This document shows positions 24,864 through 38,049 of a DNA stretch of 64,000 bases, piece by piece. Below the pieces are notes generated by a model that saw only the letters and a list, made by a program, of their open reading frames with translations, did no database searches and was not told the origin of the DNA. Source of the DNA: Ooceraea biroi. Taxonomy: Eukaryota > Arthropoda > Insecta > Hymenoptera > Formicidae. A program made the position numbers and the translations under genes. Within the stretch, counting starts at the first letter, position 1. The number at the start of each line of letters is the position of its first letter. Location: positions 5,377,838 to 5,441,837 of the forward strand of contig NC_039516.1 in the NCBI RefSeq assembly GCF_003672135.1, written 5' to 3'.

Positions 24864-27800
24864 TTTATATCCTGAGCTTCTTAAATTATTTTAGAATAAA
24901 CATGTTCGTTCTTGCGAACAGTAATGAAGTCTAGCGTTGCGTCAAGATGAGAAAGATCTCAGAGTTACTATGCTGCGTGATATAGTTTCGACGTATTTTG
25001 AGCATAGATCATTGCTGTGGCATCCCGCGCTGTTCTCCGTATCAATGACGTATGCATTATGATAGCGCCGCGGTTGCAGAACCGGCAGGACGACGCGTTA
25101 GTCCAGCGTCGTCGATTACGTGCCACGATAGAACGTAGCACGCCGTTCAACGAGACCTCGACGGCGCGTTTGAGATATTTAGACCGGCTTTTATTACCGG
25201 GATAAGCTCTCTCTTCCTCTCGTTGTTTCGCACACCACTGCCGGTATACCGGTTGTCCCTCCCGAGCCCGAGGGCGCAACGGTTAAATTCCAGCGGGCGT
25301 TCTCGCGTGGCGGAATGTCTCCCCGCGAGATCGTCCGAGCACGGAGGAAGAGCTCGCTCTTTCAGCCGATCGAGGAAGGGACGGAGAACGCGAGATGGAC
25401 TGAGACGGAGACCCGCCTGAGTGAGACCTTCCGGGAAATTGGATCGGTATTTTGTTCTTTACGAGCGACCGCGAGAGCCGTCGCGGTTCTACAAGGTAGG
25501 ACGTTCCTGTCGGAAGACAGGGCACGCCGGTTATACAGGGTGGGACGTTGCTCTGCGGACGGAGGGAACATGCGGCTACATCGCTCGAAGTGAGAGGCTC
25601 TGTGTAACTTTGAAACTCGAGTCATGTCCCTCCGAACGTCGTGCACTTGCTCGTGGAAAACCGTGCACGGTATAATTATGTAGAGCCATTCTTGTTTGAT
25701 AATAGGATATGTAATTATACCTATCTTGCAAATAGTTTTTCATTTCACCGCTTAAATGGCTCTGATGTTACTAATGTTGCTCCTTGTCTTAAGAAAGGGT
25801 TCTTGTTAGCTTGGAAGGTGTTTCTCGTCCAGGAAGTCGCATGCCACCGTTGTTCGTGTTCAGCCGCGCGCTATTTTTAGCCGGAAAAAGTCGTACCTGC
25901 TCACCTATAAAATTATTAGCATTAAACGTTGCGCACGGTGAGATATTGCCATTATATGCTGGAAGGACAGGCCGTAATACGGGGTGTGAGACATCACCGT
26001 CGAGAGAGAAGACACGCGCTCTTTCATTTCGCGAATCCAGGAACATAATAACGACCCTCGGCGCGGTATCATGTCCGATCTCGACGAGCTCCCGGGCTTT
26101 ATCCCGCGTATCGATTCGTATCTCGAGCCAAACGCACGGCATGTGGCGAATGATACTTCCGTTGCGAGTGCGGTACGAGCGCGGAGCCAATCCGTAATGA
26201 CGGATCGCGTGCGCGATCCCACTCGCCAGGGAACTCGCGATGTTTCCGATTCTTCCGTCCGTTCAACAAAATTCCCGGCGTTGCATAAATCGCGTACGCT
26301 GCCTTCCTCTGCGAGGAAGGAGAAGAGACGCACATCGCCTGGATTCGTCCCGCTTCCTAGGATCGTAAATAAAACGACCGCGAAAAGAAAAGGAAGAAAC
26401 GAACCACCCAGCGCGACGCGCGGCGCGATCCGATCGGATCGGATTGTCGGCTCGGGCGCTCGCGCGGATTTTTCCCCGGCGCGTGCAGCAGGAAGCGCAT
26501 GATTTGTGCCGACAATCGCGACACGTGGGCGTATGTATATCGCCCGGGAATACAGCCCGGGTTCGATTCGAGTTCCTCCGAGATAGGGCAGCCGGCGCGC
26601 AGCTGCCCGGTCTGGCTGCCTGCCTCCTTGCCCGTTTGCCTGCCTGCCTGCCTGTACCTGCCTCTATCCTATATCCTAGGCGAGCGCGCTCGCGCTCGCG
26701 TCCGAGCTATCGCGAACGAGAGACGGCAGACGGAGAATCGTTCTTCCTATCCTTCCAAGTTCGATGACTCTCGGCGATGATCATCGCGAGGGGGCAAACG
26801 TCCTCCTCCCTCCTGCCATTCCCCGTTCTCCGTGCCTGGGTCCCTTCGCGCTTCGTCGCCCCTTGTGCTCCTCCTCCTCGTCCTCCTTCTTCGTCTCCTC
26901 CTTCTCCTTCATTCTACTCCTTTTCCTCCTGCCGTTGCTCCCTTCTCGCCTCCCGCCCTCTCCGCCTTCCCTTCCCCTACGGGTACCCTACGCTCGAGTT
27001 ATCATAACCGCCGCCATCCGTCATGCATCACTTGCCACTTTGTGCCCCGGAGAATCCTCTCGCCGCGGCACGACAATCGCGCGCGGATCCGCTGGAGTAC
27101 CGACCCCGACGATGACGCCGAGAGAATGGCGAGATATCGCCAGGTGTTATCGCAGGATTTTTCTTCCTTCTTCGACGATTGCGCCTCGTTAGAGTAGTTG
27201 TAAAGTAAAAGTCGACGAGTTGTTGTATAACGTTTAAATGATGTCTGGCTATTTGTAATTGTTTTATTTTATTACAATTTACGCGTTACATGCTAATATC
27301 TTACGAATTAAAATATAAATAAGTAATGGTTTTTATTTAATTGATCTATTACAAGATAATAATTATAAAATGCAAAATATTGGAGACAAACTGATGAGTA
27401 TCTCGGTTTTATATAATTGTAAAATAGATATTGCCGTGAAATATCATTTCATACTAATTCTAGTGATTAAACCTTTTACTCGTTCACCGCTCTTTAAGAT
27501 TGGATTACACGTATCAACACTTTAAGCGGCTCGGAACTGCGAGAATTTCAGAGTACATTGTCGGCAGTGAAACTGTGAGAAACGCGCTCCGCATTTTTTT
27601 CCTCCGCGATCTAGCTACGATACCGATCAATCTGGTCCCCGGTTGTTTCACCGCTGCATCGCGCGCGCGGAAGTGAAACGATAGTTGCTACGTTGAAGTT
27701 GGGCCTTTCAACCTCGGGAAACGCAAATAGGCAAAGTGCACCTGCACGGTACGCTCAGAACGTCATTTGCACTTCTAGGCTCTTCTAGGTCATTTATATT

Positions 27801-29261
27801 CCTCGTACTCATCAATTGATTGATTATTTCGCGTTCGCACAAGCTCGGAGATTCCGATTCCTTTCACCAATCTGAAGATACATCTCCTCTCATCGCCTTC
27901 TGTACGGCTTCCCGACGCCAGGCAGATATATTAAAACCGCAGAACCTCTCGGGAGCGATCGCGAGCGCAACCTCGCTGGTTCAGCCCGCGAAGGCGTGGA
28001 CTCGCGCATTGGACGACGATGGACTGTTCCATCCCGCGGCTTTATTTTCGATCCGAGGCGAGATCGAGACGCGGCGAAACGCGGAAAAGAGAGATAAGAG
28101 GAGCGCATCTCGCGGCGGGAAACCAGTTTTCCACGCGCGCTATCGCTTCTATACCGTTGAACGCAAGGTGTATTAATAAGAGCCGGCTTGCTCGTTTTGC
28201 GCCGTTTACCTTAACGACTCGGACAGCGTCCCGCGACTTTTCTTCGGCGCTTTTCGCGCCGCTCTTACTCATCCCGGGTTAGCGGTACTACCGGTCGATC
28301 GACCACGGATGGGTCGCGTGTGCAGGTTGGGCACCTGCTCCTGTACCGGTGAATGGGAGAACTTACTTTAGAGAGACGCATCCCGAACCGTTTTCCTTCT
28401 CTCTCTCTCTCCCGCGCTCTCTGTTTCTCTTACTCTCTGCATCCCGACACGACTGACACGAGGTTAAGCCACGTCTAACTGTAAGATAACCGGCCTGCCC
28501 GGATCGTTCGGCCAACTCGCGTGCGTTTACCCTCCTCTCCTTTTTCAGCCCTCTTCTCCGCTCCGAGGCCTCGTACGCTTCACGTTCATCAATGGTCCCG
28601 CGAGCCGTCGGACGAAGGACGACGCAAAGTGTGTTAGAAAGTTATTAAGTAACGGTACTTTCTTGTAAATGCACTGATAGCGTTGATATTTTCTAGATGA
28701 AGCGATCGCTGATCGTGCTTCAGCCGCCGGAAGTGTGAAAATGAACGAAACCGGCGAGGCCTGATACTCTGTATTCATGCGGATGATTTTTCGTTTAACG
28801 AGACCATTAATGCGAGCGTGTTATTATGCAAGCAGTCTTATCGAAGGGAGAATTAAAGCAGACTGCGCAGCGCGTTTGCAAATTGATCCCTCTCATTAAC
28901 GTTTAATTATACCCTTAATCGCCTTACGCGAAGCGCCGGTAAATTAGTGCGCACGGCCGTATTTTCGGTTTAAGGGAAATTAGAACGGGTTTGCAAATCG
29001 ACCCTCTCGCTTCGGCCGTCCGATCATCCTACAATTTATCGGGACTTGAGATACATAACGTTATTTTAACATACGATAATATACTCGCGTCCGCTTATCG
29101 TGTCGTTTTTTCGCCGTCTACATAAAAAAAGAATCCAATTCTCTCGGGTACTTGCAGCGCGAACATGCAGACTTGCAAACTTCACGGCTTTCTAGGTATC
29201 TCCCAATGCGATTTCAGGTAGACGTGTGAGATAATTGGTCTTGCTTTCTTGAACCTTTCAG
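24864..29261. other. Non-coding stretch upstream of the ten-exon gene
   Basis: No coding exon supported. CpG-rich DNA covers 25.1-26.75 kb, including CTGCCTGC and GCGCTCGC low-complexity repeats near 26.63-26.70 kb. A pyrimidine tract follows at 26.85-26.97 kb and a CT run near 28.40 kb. A promoter and non-coding first exon of the 29317-37963 gene may lie here, since that gene's first coding exon follows an acceptor (CCTTTCAG, ending 29261), but I cannot place them. Confidence 0.45.
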
Positions 29262-29574
29262 ATGCGAGATGAATGGCGAATCGTGTGCACCATAGAGACG
29301 CCAGGTCGGCATAGAAATGGGCAACAACGGCAGCAGCTCCCATCAGTACTGCGCGTCCAATGGACCGCAGGAGATTGGCGGACGCGGGTGGACGCAGTCG
29401 TTCCCTCGGGAGCTGGCACGGCATCACCCTCAGCAGCCGACCGGACACAAGGTCCTGCCGGAGCCGCCCAATCAGCGGTTGCGCGCCACCAATAATGGAA
29501 GCATCATTCACAACGGGGGAACCATAAGCGGCCGCAGGCCGCCGGCCCTCACGCTTCCGCACGACCTTAATAAG
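29262..29574 (+). other. First coding exon of the ten-exon gene, with upstream ATGs
   Basis: The exon follows a good acceptor ending at 29261 and ends at donor AAG|GTAAGG (29574/29575). Before the chosen start at 29317 there are three ATGs (29262, 29269, 29273). The first opens a 77-codon frame that overlaps the main start out of frame. I chose 29317 because its context (GAAATGG) is good and its frame joins exon 2 in phase. The protein begins MGNNGSSS, which fits the N-myristoylation pattern M-G-x-x-x-S/T. Confidence 0.6.
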
Positions 29575-32500
29575 GTAAGGATTCGCGGCGGCTTTTCGAG
29601 TCGCGTTGATGACGTGGCGTGGCCGTGAGCGAGTTGCTGCCACGATTCGTCACACTTGCGGACCTTGCGGGTGCACGGAAATTTTCTTTTCTCCAGAAAA
29701 AACAAACAGTTTCGTATCAATTAATAATTTGATTGTCGGCAAGTGATAGTGACAGTAGCACAGTAACGCAGTCATAGTGGTAGTAATAGAAATAGTAGTA
29801 AATTGGACAGATCATCGAGATCAGTCGTGTTAAGAATTTTTGCGATCACTTCCAAAAGAAGATGCGGAAGATGAAATGATGATTTTTATTTTTATGATAA
29901 AAAGTCTTTTAGTTCATGCATATACATATATTTTTACCTATTTTAAATATAGAAAATATGGACGGCAATGCGAGTATACATATTGATATACTTGTATACT
30001 TGTATTTATGCATATATACAAATTTATGTATAACGTACGTATTTATTTAGGTTGCACGCTTGTAATAAGTTGCAGCCGAAAGTTACGCGGACGAGGAGAG
30101 CGCGATGAATGTTTTCTGCTCCGAATCTCCAACGTGAAAGTCCATACTCCACAAAATCACCGTTGTTACCCGAAAAGTTAATTTTTCATTCCGATTCGCT
30201 CCGGTTCAATCCCCTGATTTTTTGCGTCTCGGCCAGTCAGTCCTCCTTCTGTCTTCGAAAAAGCATGTTTCCGCCGTCTAGCATTCACACGCAGGTAACG
30301 CGCGTTCATGCGGAATTCGTCTTTTGGCCGATCGCCACGTGTCGTAGTAACCCGGTTAAGAGGGTATTCTATAGGACTTTTTTTACCACGAATTCACGAA
30401 ATGTATCACGCGGCCTTCATCAGATGCTTTTGTGCCGCAATGCTCGCACAGAGACGTCGGTTTCTCATCCGTCCGCTTTGTCACGGTGCCACGTTCCCCA
30501 TTGTATTTGTTGCATGCATCAAAAGGAAGCCGTGCGCGCGCTTTGCAAATCAACAATGTCCTAAGAATAAACGTAACATACTTTATCGCGTGCTACCTTT
30601 ATGTAATACTTAGGAGAACCAGTTTCTTTTAACCCGTTATATGCATTTAATCAAAGAATGAGTTTCACGAACTCTTATTGCGAAAGGAGAGTACAAACAT
30701 TTTTTGCTCGTCTTGCGTGATAGATGATCGTGGAATGGACAACCGCGAGGACACTTAAACGGAGCGAAGAGCAGAATAGAATTAGGAAGGGGATATTAGG
30801 ATTTTTAAAGACTGTCCTTTCGCCTTTCAGCAAGGAATATTCCGTAGCCGCAGCACCTCGGCGTCGAACATCGGCGCCTCGCGTGGCCGCAAGCTCGAGC
30901 ATCATTGCTGTCATCATCGAGGCGAGTCGAGCTGCTGCATGGAGAACGAGATGCAGGAGCTCAAGAGGTTTGGTAGCGAGCCCGATCTGCGGTATTCGCC
31001 GATGGAGCGGGAGGCGGTGCGTTGCAACGGGAAGCTGCAGCAGCACGCGATGGAGCACCGGCATTGCGGAAGCGGACATTATCCCGAGCGGGATTGCAGG
31101 GAGCGGGAGAGCCGGTACAAGGGCAAGAAGAAGTACAAGGCACCGGCGCCGCCATTGAACGGCGTCGTTGATGGATCGTCCCCAGATTCCTACAGGTAAC
31201 CACGTTAACGATATCGTCATGGGTTGGCAATATTCCTTTTGCAATACTGAATGTTTTCTTGATTCTTTGATAGTGTTAAGCTGTCGTGCAACCTGTTGAA
31301 GGATTCTGCTAAAATTAATAACGTCTTGAAATCCCGTAAAGTTTTTTGGAATTAATCATTTCTTATTGATATCTCTAACTTGATACCTCTCGATACCAAT
31401 CGTGTCATCAAATTACATAGATGACATTAAGATTCTCTCCTACATCGATGCCGATCCAAAGTATTAGTCTCGATGAAGAAGTCTTCCCTTCAGGTACACG
31501 AAATCCGGCCATGATCGCTCGGGTGGTTGCCGCGGCGAGGAGGAGGTCCAGCCGCCGCCGAGGCGGTCGCGCCTCTTCAAGACGCGAGCAGAGACGAAGA
31601 GGGCGCAGGTCAACTGGCTTTCCTCGTCCTCGTCGTCGCAGGCTCACGTGGAACGTTGCAGCGAGAACGGCAACGGCAACAGCCATAGTGGTGGCGGGTT
31701 GGAGAACGAGCGACGGTGGCGGAGGGAGGACGGCCGCTCTGGCAACAAGGAGAACAGGCTCGCCTGGCGCGATCAGAGCAACCATCTTCATCAGGATCGC
31801 TGGTGCCGGGACGACCAGAGACGTACGAGGATCTTTGACGGCAAGAACACGTTGCAGAGGAGCATGAGTAGCCCAGAGTTCCAGGCGGAATTGATGCAGG
31901 TGGCCAGGAAGGTGCGCAACAAGCTCCACTGCGGTAGAGCCTCCGTGGAGTCTTGCATGCAGCGCAACGGCATCGATGCCGACCGGATCAAGGAGCCGAA
32001 GATCGAGGAAATGAAGCGGCCGGAGAAACGATCGGCAAGGAACGAAGAGAGTTCCCCCGACGAATGTGTGATCGAGAATAGGATCGTTGAGGAGAGGCGA
32101 CTGATCGATCGCTGCAGCCGATCCGAAAGCAAACTCAACGTATACGAGGAGCGCAAGGGGAACACTCGCGATTCCGCCAGGACCAAGGATTACCTGGAAG
32201 AGAGACAAGCTGAGACGGTATCAGGCGGAAAGAGACGGCTTGTCGAGAAATCGGCAACGTTTGAGGAATCCTCCATAGTGCGCACGAGGGATCCAGCCCG
32301 GAAAGGTCTGAAGGATCGACTAGACGCCATGGGGCGCTCTGCGGATGCGAGATTCCCGTCGGAGAAGCAACGAAGGGACCTTCTCGAGGACTATCAGCGG
32401 GCGAAGAGCGTGGCCAGGAACCGGAAGTACGAGGATGTGGCAGATTCGGCGAGAACCAGATCGGAGAGTCCTGTGAGGCCCTGCATCAGGTCGACGGATC

Positions 32501-35500
32501 CTCGCGGGCAGGGTTCCGGCAGAGAAAGCACGCCCGAGCGCACGAGCGAGGCTAAAGAGAGGGAGAGGGATTCGGATCGTAGATTGCGAAAGAGCGAGAC
32601 CAGAAATACGGATGGCACGCCGGATGAGAGGAGGTGGTCCTGCGAACCTGTTCCCGTCACGGCGGAGAAGAAGGATGCAAAATCCAAAGAGAAGCTCGCG
32701 AGGAAACCAGAAGCCAAGGAAGTCGTCCGCGAGAAAAATTGGCACGTGTAAGTTGCTCTTGCGTCTCGGATCGATTTATCTTTGCACGCGGGTCCGCGGA
32801 TGTGCGTTCGCTCGCGCGTGCATACGCGCGCGCACGTTCACGTCCGGCAATTCCGTTAATTATTGCCCTTATCAATGAACGTCTTCAGCGTGTGCGCGCG
32901 CGCGCAGCAGGTAAGTGATTAGTTTTCTGATGACGACGCATTCGTGATAAGCGATGACTAATTAGCGCGTCGCTCGTTCGATTTCGTAATCGATTTGCAC
33001 AGTCTGAGACATCGTTTACTGACGATTCTTCCAGGCTGCCGCCGCCGGAGAAATCCGCCCCGAAAACATTCTACTTTGGCATGGACGAGGCACTGTCGAA
33101 CGAGTCGCGAAACTGCGTGGACCAGCACATGGAACAGATCCAGTCCAGGTTGCAGAGCAGAGAGGTGAACGGATCGATCGAGTGTTTCGATTATACCGAT
33201 GATGTGAGTTTATGACGTCTTCAATAAAATTACATCATCATTTAGTACAATTATTTTTCGAAAAAAGCGATAAATCTTTGAATAAACTTTTGGATGGCCC
33301 GAATGTAATTTTAGGGAAAGAGCGGGGTGGAGGATATCTCGTTAAAATTGCGACCCACGTTACCCAAGAAGCAGCTGGAGATCCCGCGATTCTCACCATC
33401 GGCAGCCTGGCGGCTGTTGTCCGCATTGGAGGCACCTGGACCGGCCATGAGTACAGCGAGCGAGGAAGTTCCGGTAAGCGCGCGAGGAATACGTGACAAC
33501 TCGACCGTCCCAGTACAGTAGCAACCGTAGCGACTAATAATTAGTGAGCGTACAGAACTGAACAAATTGTTTGACGTCAGGTGATGTTCGAGGAGCGTAT
33601 CGAACGTCTGTCGAGGCCCCCTCCGCCGCTGATCGCCCTCGGCCCGCGAAGCTCGCACGACAAGTCGGGCGACTCCGGCATATCCGGTGATGCCGGCGCG
33701 GCCAATGACGACTCCCTGGACGTTAGCACCAACACTAACAACAACGGCAATGGCAACGGCAGGCTGAAGACGTCGGCGACGCGGCCAACGTGGACGCCGC
33801 AGCAGGACTTGGGAGAGGAATCTAGTAGCGACGCTGGCGTGGATTCACCACCGCCGATGCCGACTCCGGTCAAGTTCCCGCCCAGGGCGCACGTGTTTTC
33901 GCTGTCATTACCGCGTGATGACAGTCGCATGTATCTCTACAGTCCAGACAAGGGTAAAGACGGCTCCACCTTCAACTCGCTGCAGAAGCTGAAGAGATCT
34001 GTGTCGGGCGCCTTGGGACTTGGGCCGCTGGACCTCGAGAGAAAACGTACCCGCGATGTTCTCGATGACAACTGGTTACTGTCGACGAGCGCGCCCACGT
34101 CACTGCAGCACACTCAAATCACGGATGCGACGCGTTCCTCGCCGCCCGGCTGGAAGCCTGGTTACGATGATGAGGACGAAGACGATGAGGAGTTGGAGGA
34201 GGAATTAATAGATGATCGCGGCGACTTTCCCGTGATCATGAAGCCGCCCTCGTTCTCGTACTTGGCCTCTGGCGGGCATGTGATGTATCTGCCCGAGTCC
34301 AATGACTCGCAGTACCAGTCGCAGAGCTTGAATCGCATAAACAATGCGGCGACGGACAGCGAGAAAAACTCTGCTGGTAATTCCGCGCCGAAGTATCGCA
34401 AAAATGGCGTGGACGAATTCAGGAAACCCGGGAAAGAGACGGAGAAGACGAGCAAACACTCCAAAGAGCCGACCGTTTTGATGGACAAGCCTTTCGCGGG
34501 CGACGGGAAGGTGATCAGCAAGTTCTCCAAGTCGTGCGAGAACATTTCCGAGATGAAGCAGCGGAGCAGCTCGCCCACCGGCGATCAGCAGAATCTCCAG
34601 GACGACAAGGAGATCGCGCCGGAGATGAAACCACCATTGAAGAGTAACTCGAAAGGCCGGAGGTTCACGTTCCAGAGCACGGTGCGGCAGATTGAGAGGC
34701 GCAGATTAGCGGAGAAGCTCTCGCGGGAGGCGGAAGCCAAGGAGAGGCAAAGGAAGGGCGAGCTGGAGGCGATGCGTAAAGTGGAAGAAGAATTCCAACG
34801 GAAACGGGCTAGGGAGAAAGCAAACATCAGGCAGCAACTTCGCTTATACAGCATGGACGAAAATCTCAGGTAAGTTCTCGAAGTAACACAAATAGTATTG
34901 AAAATTACTTATAAAAGTCAAAGAATCTGAATGTGATTTTAATTTTTCGTTGAAAAAACGTACTTTCACGTACATTTATCTATAAATATAATTAAAATTC
35001 TTTGAACATTGTAATTAAACATGAATTACAATTTTTTTTAGATGTGATCCATTTTGGGAAATTTACTAAAATCATTAGATATCATTTTTTAAATTATTTT
35101 AAATATCAATTCATTGTTAATTTCTGCTTTAGAATCCCGAACTATGTGTTATTGGTGATTTATTATGAATTATAGCAGCTTGCCCACCGTGTGGGACAGT
35201 TCACAATTATCTCGTGCGGATCCGGACGGCGCGCCATCGTCGTCGGCATCATCACCAACGTCGGTCCCGCCGGCAAAACTGACGACCATACGGAAGAGCA
35301 GCGTTAGCAGCGACGAGTATCTGCGTAAGAGAGCGCCCAGCACGGATTCCAGGCAGCAGCAGCAGCAGCAGCAACAGCAACAGCAGCCGAGGGAATACAA
35401 AGACTACCGACCAAAGTATTACGACTGGGTGCCCACCGAGTCGTCGTCGCATCTGGACTACAAGCAGACCACAGTGCATCCCAAGGTAGTCTGCGACATT

Positions 35501-37963
35501 CCCAAGAGCTCTCCCGTCTTTGTGGACGTGCACGCAAACGTCGGCAAAACCGCGAATCTCAGCTCCACGCCCAGGTCCGACAATTACAGGTAAACGCAAT
35601 AACGAAATCTATAATTTTCATTTTAACGGTATTATAAGACTCTTGAAATGGTTTTATATAACATATAATCTTCAAACAAGTTTCCGTAACTTTCACAGTT
35701 TTTTAATAACTTACAACGTAATTTATGTCTCGAAATGCATAAAAGCACTCCTCACAAAATAGAATTATCCAATTAATGTTTTAATTAATTTTTTTGAATT
35801 AATTTTAATACGGAAAAATGACGAGTCAATGCAGATAAGAAAAAAGTCGATATTTGCGCTTAGTCTTCATACAAATTATCACGTGCGACAGTCGATCGAA
35901 AGAGAAACGTGAAGCGAGCGTGGCGTTTCAATACATAGGCCACGCAAAAGGGAAGTTACGAAGGGTAAAGGTCTCCTCCTCCGTCGTACGTACGAGGCAC
36001 TCGTCATTCCGGAGAGTCTCTGAATTCACTTTCACTCACGTGCCGGCGGCCACGTTAGGCCGCTGCCCGCGTACAACGGTCGGCGCGATTGCGAGACGAG
36101 ACCGCTAATGGCAAATAATCCTCTAACGCGTTACCCAACAGGAAAGATTTTGCTCACGGGGCCGTGGCGGCGAGATCCTCCTTAGCGAGCAGCGACAGCG
36201 AGCTATCGCAACCAAACACGAGACCGCATTCCAGGCAGGCCGGCGGCAAGAGCAAGCCCCTTCGCTCTAGGTACGTTCGATACAATCTGGCCCCCCTTGA
36301 CTTCCGCTTGAGGTAACGATTCCCCGCCCTTGAGAATGTTTCCCGGAGTAATAGCGATTGTCGACGGACGCACATAGTGCCTGAACGGGGCGGTTTTCGT
36401 AGATGATTTCGAATGACGTCTATGATTTCTGATACATTCTGTATACTGTAACGAGTGCGAGAGGTACTTAGTTATTCCGTTTTTCTACGTTGCATATAAT
36501 AACTTACGCATATAATAACCATAATTTCTCCATTTTAATTTGTGTAGAGAAGATTAAAGTCATTTATTTTAATTACCTTATTTACGTTAAAGACTCCTTC
36601 GTTCTTTTGTCATTCCTCTCTTCGTTTCAGTATATATCGAACTCATAGCGCGGACGATAAGCTCACGATTCCGATGGTACAGTCGACGCAGTTCGACGTG
36701 ACAGCTTGTCTTGCGTGTTTGTTGGCGCGAGTTTAATGAACACCGACATTAATGTCTTCTAGACACGTAGCAGTAATTAAATCTACTAATCGCATTCTCG
36801 TAGATAAGAACACGCGTGTACCGTGCGACCACTAATTCTTGGCTTTCTGATTTTTTATTCCTGCGCAGGTTTTAAAGGTGGGCGTAAAGTAAGTAGTGTT
36901 AACACCTCTAGTCATCTAACAACGCTTCATTAAAAACCAAGCCAAGCACAAATACGATCGCGCTTCTAACTACGCATTGGGCGAGGATGGCATAGGTGGC
37001 AAGCATCGTGCAAGAACGGGTAAACCAACGCATCACACACGATTAACGTCGAACGCATTACGTACGTTTGAGGAACAGAGAGAGAGAGAGAGAGGGAGAT
37101 CTGCGATATTGCGTCTTGGTTTATCTTCCACACGTTGAACTCCAGCAAACACCTTTTGCCCCGGTCCTTTACCCGTGTCTACATAAGGACTCTACGCTAT
37201 TTTACTAGATTCACCGGTACGGAGAATAGGTGTTTGCCTTGGCGTTCAGCGCGTTGACAAATACAGCAGAGGCGTCACGTGCACTCGATCGATTGGAAAA
37301 TATTGATCCTTCACGAATGAAAGTGGTTTCTCCGAGAAAGGACGTTGGCACCGTTCAAAATTAAACTGCCACTAGAGAACAATTTATATAATCTTACGTC
37401 GATATATTATTGTGTTTTCTAAAATTATACGATCCTAACTAACTTTGGATTTGTATAAGAAATATATTTAAAATTACAAAACGGATGTGTGACATCCTTG
37501 AAATCAGTTATGCAAAGTAAGATTATATCTTCAAGATCTTTTCAAGAGAAAGATGAAGAGACACACTTCTCGATGAAGTGTGTGTGTGTTGTTGCGAACA
37601 CGCGTGGAGGATCGAACCATGCTCGACACTTCATACGTCGTTTGACGATATCGCGACCGTTTATTGCACCACGAAGACGCAATTCGTCGTGAATCGTGGC
37701 GTTCTCTGCTGATGCCAAAGTAGGAAGCACGGAGGGTGTCGAAACGAAGCGAAAAGAGTAAGAAACGGTTAACTAGGTCGGCTAGCCCGGTGTGCAGCGA
37801 GGAAGCCGTCACCTCGGAGGACGAGAGCCCGGTGGAGCCGATCAAAAAGGAGCGAAGCCCCATAAACGGCTTCATATTGAATGGAGTGCAGCCCTTCGTG
37901 AGGGAGAAGAGCTATCGACCCATTTCTTTCAATCCCCAACAACCTCCGCCCATCCCGAGTTAG
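29317..37963 (+). CDS. Uncharacterised 1,440-residue protein, ten coding exons
   Basis: Exons: 29317-29574, 30831-31195, 31494-32747, 33035-33203, 33315-33473, 33581-34869, 35176-35589, 36142-36270, 36631-36676 and 37724-37963. All introns are GT-AG, all phases agree, and the sum (4,323 nt) is a multiple of three ending in TAG. I do not recognise the family. The N-terminus MGNNGSSS could be myristoylated. Exon 3 encodes a long, highly charged R/E/K/S-rich segment that is probably disordered. Exon 4 has the motif KTFYFGMDEAL. Exon 6 has proline-rich stretches, SHDKSGDSGISGD, an acidic run (DDEDEDDEELEEE) and a basic-acidic coiled-coil segment ending IRQQLRLYSMDENLR. Exon 7 has an 11-Gln run and exon 10 a Pro-rich end (QQPPPIPS). 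No catalytic domain is visible. A membrane-anchored adaptor or scaffold is my inference. The gene lies head-to-tail upstream of MSH5. Existence and structure are well supported; function is unknown. Confidence 0.85.
35354..35386 (+). repeat. Poly-glutamine codon run
   Basis: Eleven consecutive CAG/CAA codons (nine CAG, two CAA) lie in exon 7 of the ten-exon gene, within a Ser/Arg-rich region. This is a likely length-polymorphic site. Confidence 0.9.
36631..36676 (+). other. 46-nt small exon (exon 9 of the ten-exon gene)
   Basis: It sits between acceptor CGTTTCAG (ending 36630) and donor ATG|GTACAG. It converts the phase-2 end of exon 8 into the phase-0 start of exon 10. Without it, exon 8 joined to exon 10 runs into a stop after about 15 codons. 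It encodes IYRTHSADDKLTIPM. The phase logic is the main evidence. Confidence 0.72.
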
Positions 37964-38049
37964 AAGCCGTTCTGCAGATCTTTGAATCTTCGAAGACACC
38001 GTAGATCGTAACTTCAAATTGCGCAGGAATTGTTGTTTCGATATACACC

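Noticed and set aside
26550..26600. tRNA-like GGTTCGATTCGAG motif
   Set aside because: No matching acceptor, D or anticodon arms around it; a lone B-box resemblance.
26764..27197. 142- and 121-codon frames near 27 kb
   Set aside because: Low-complexity Pro/Ser/Leu from a CT-rich tract, overlapping in several frames, with no conserved motif.
31408..32208. 266-codon minus-strand frame
   Set aside because: It is the shadow of exon 3 of the ten-exon gene, whose plus-strand frame joins both neighbours in phase.
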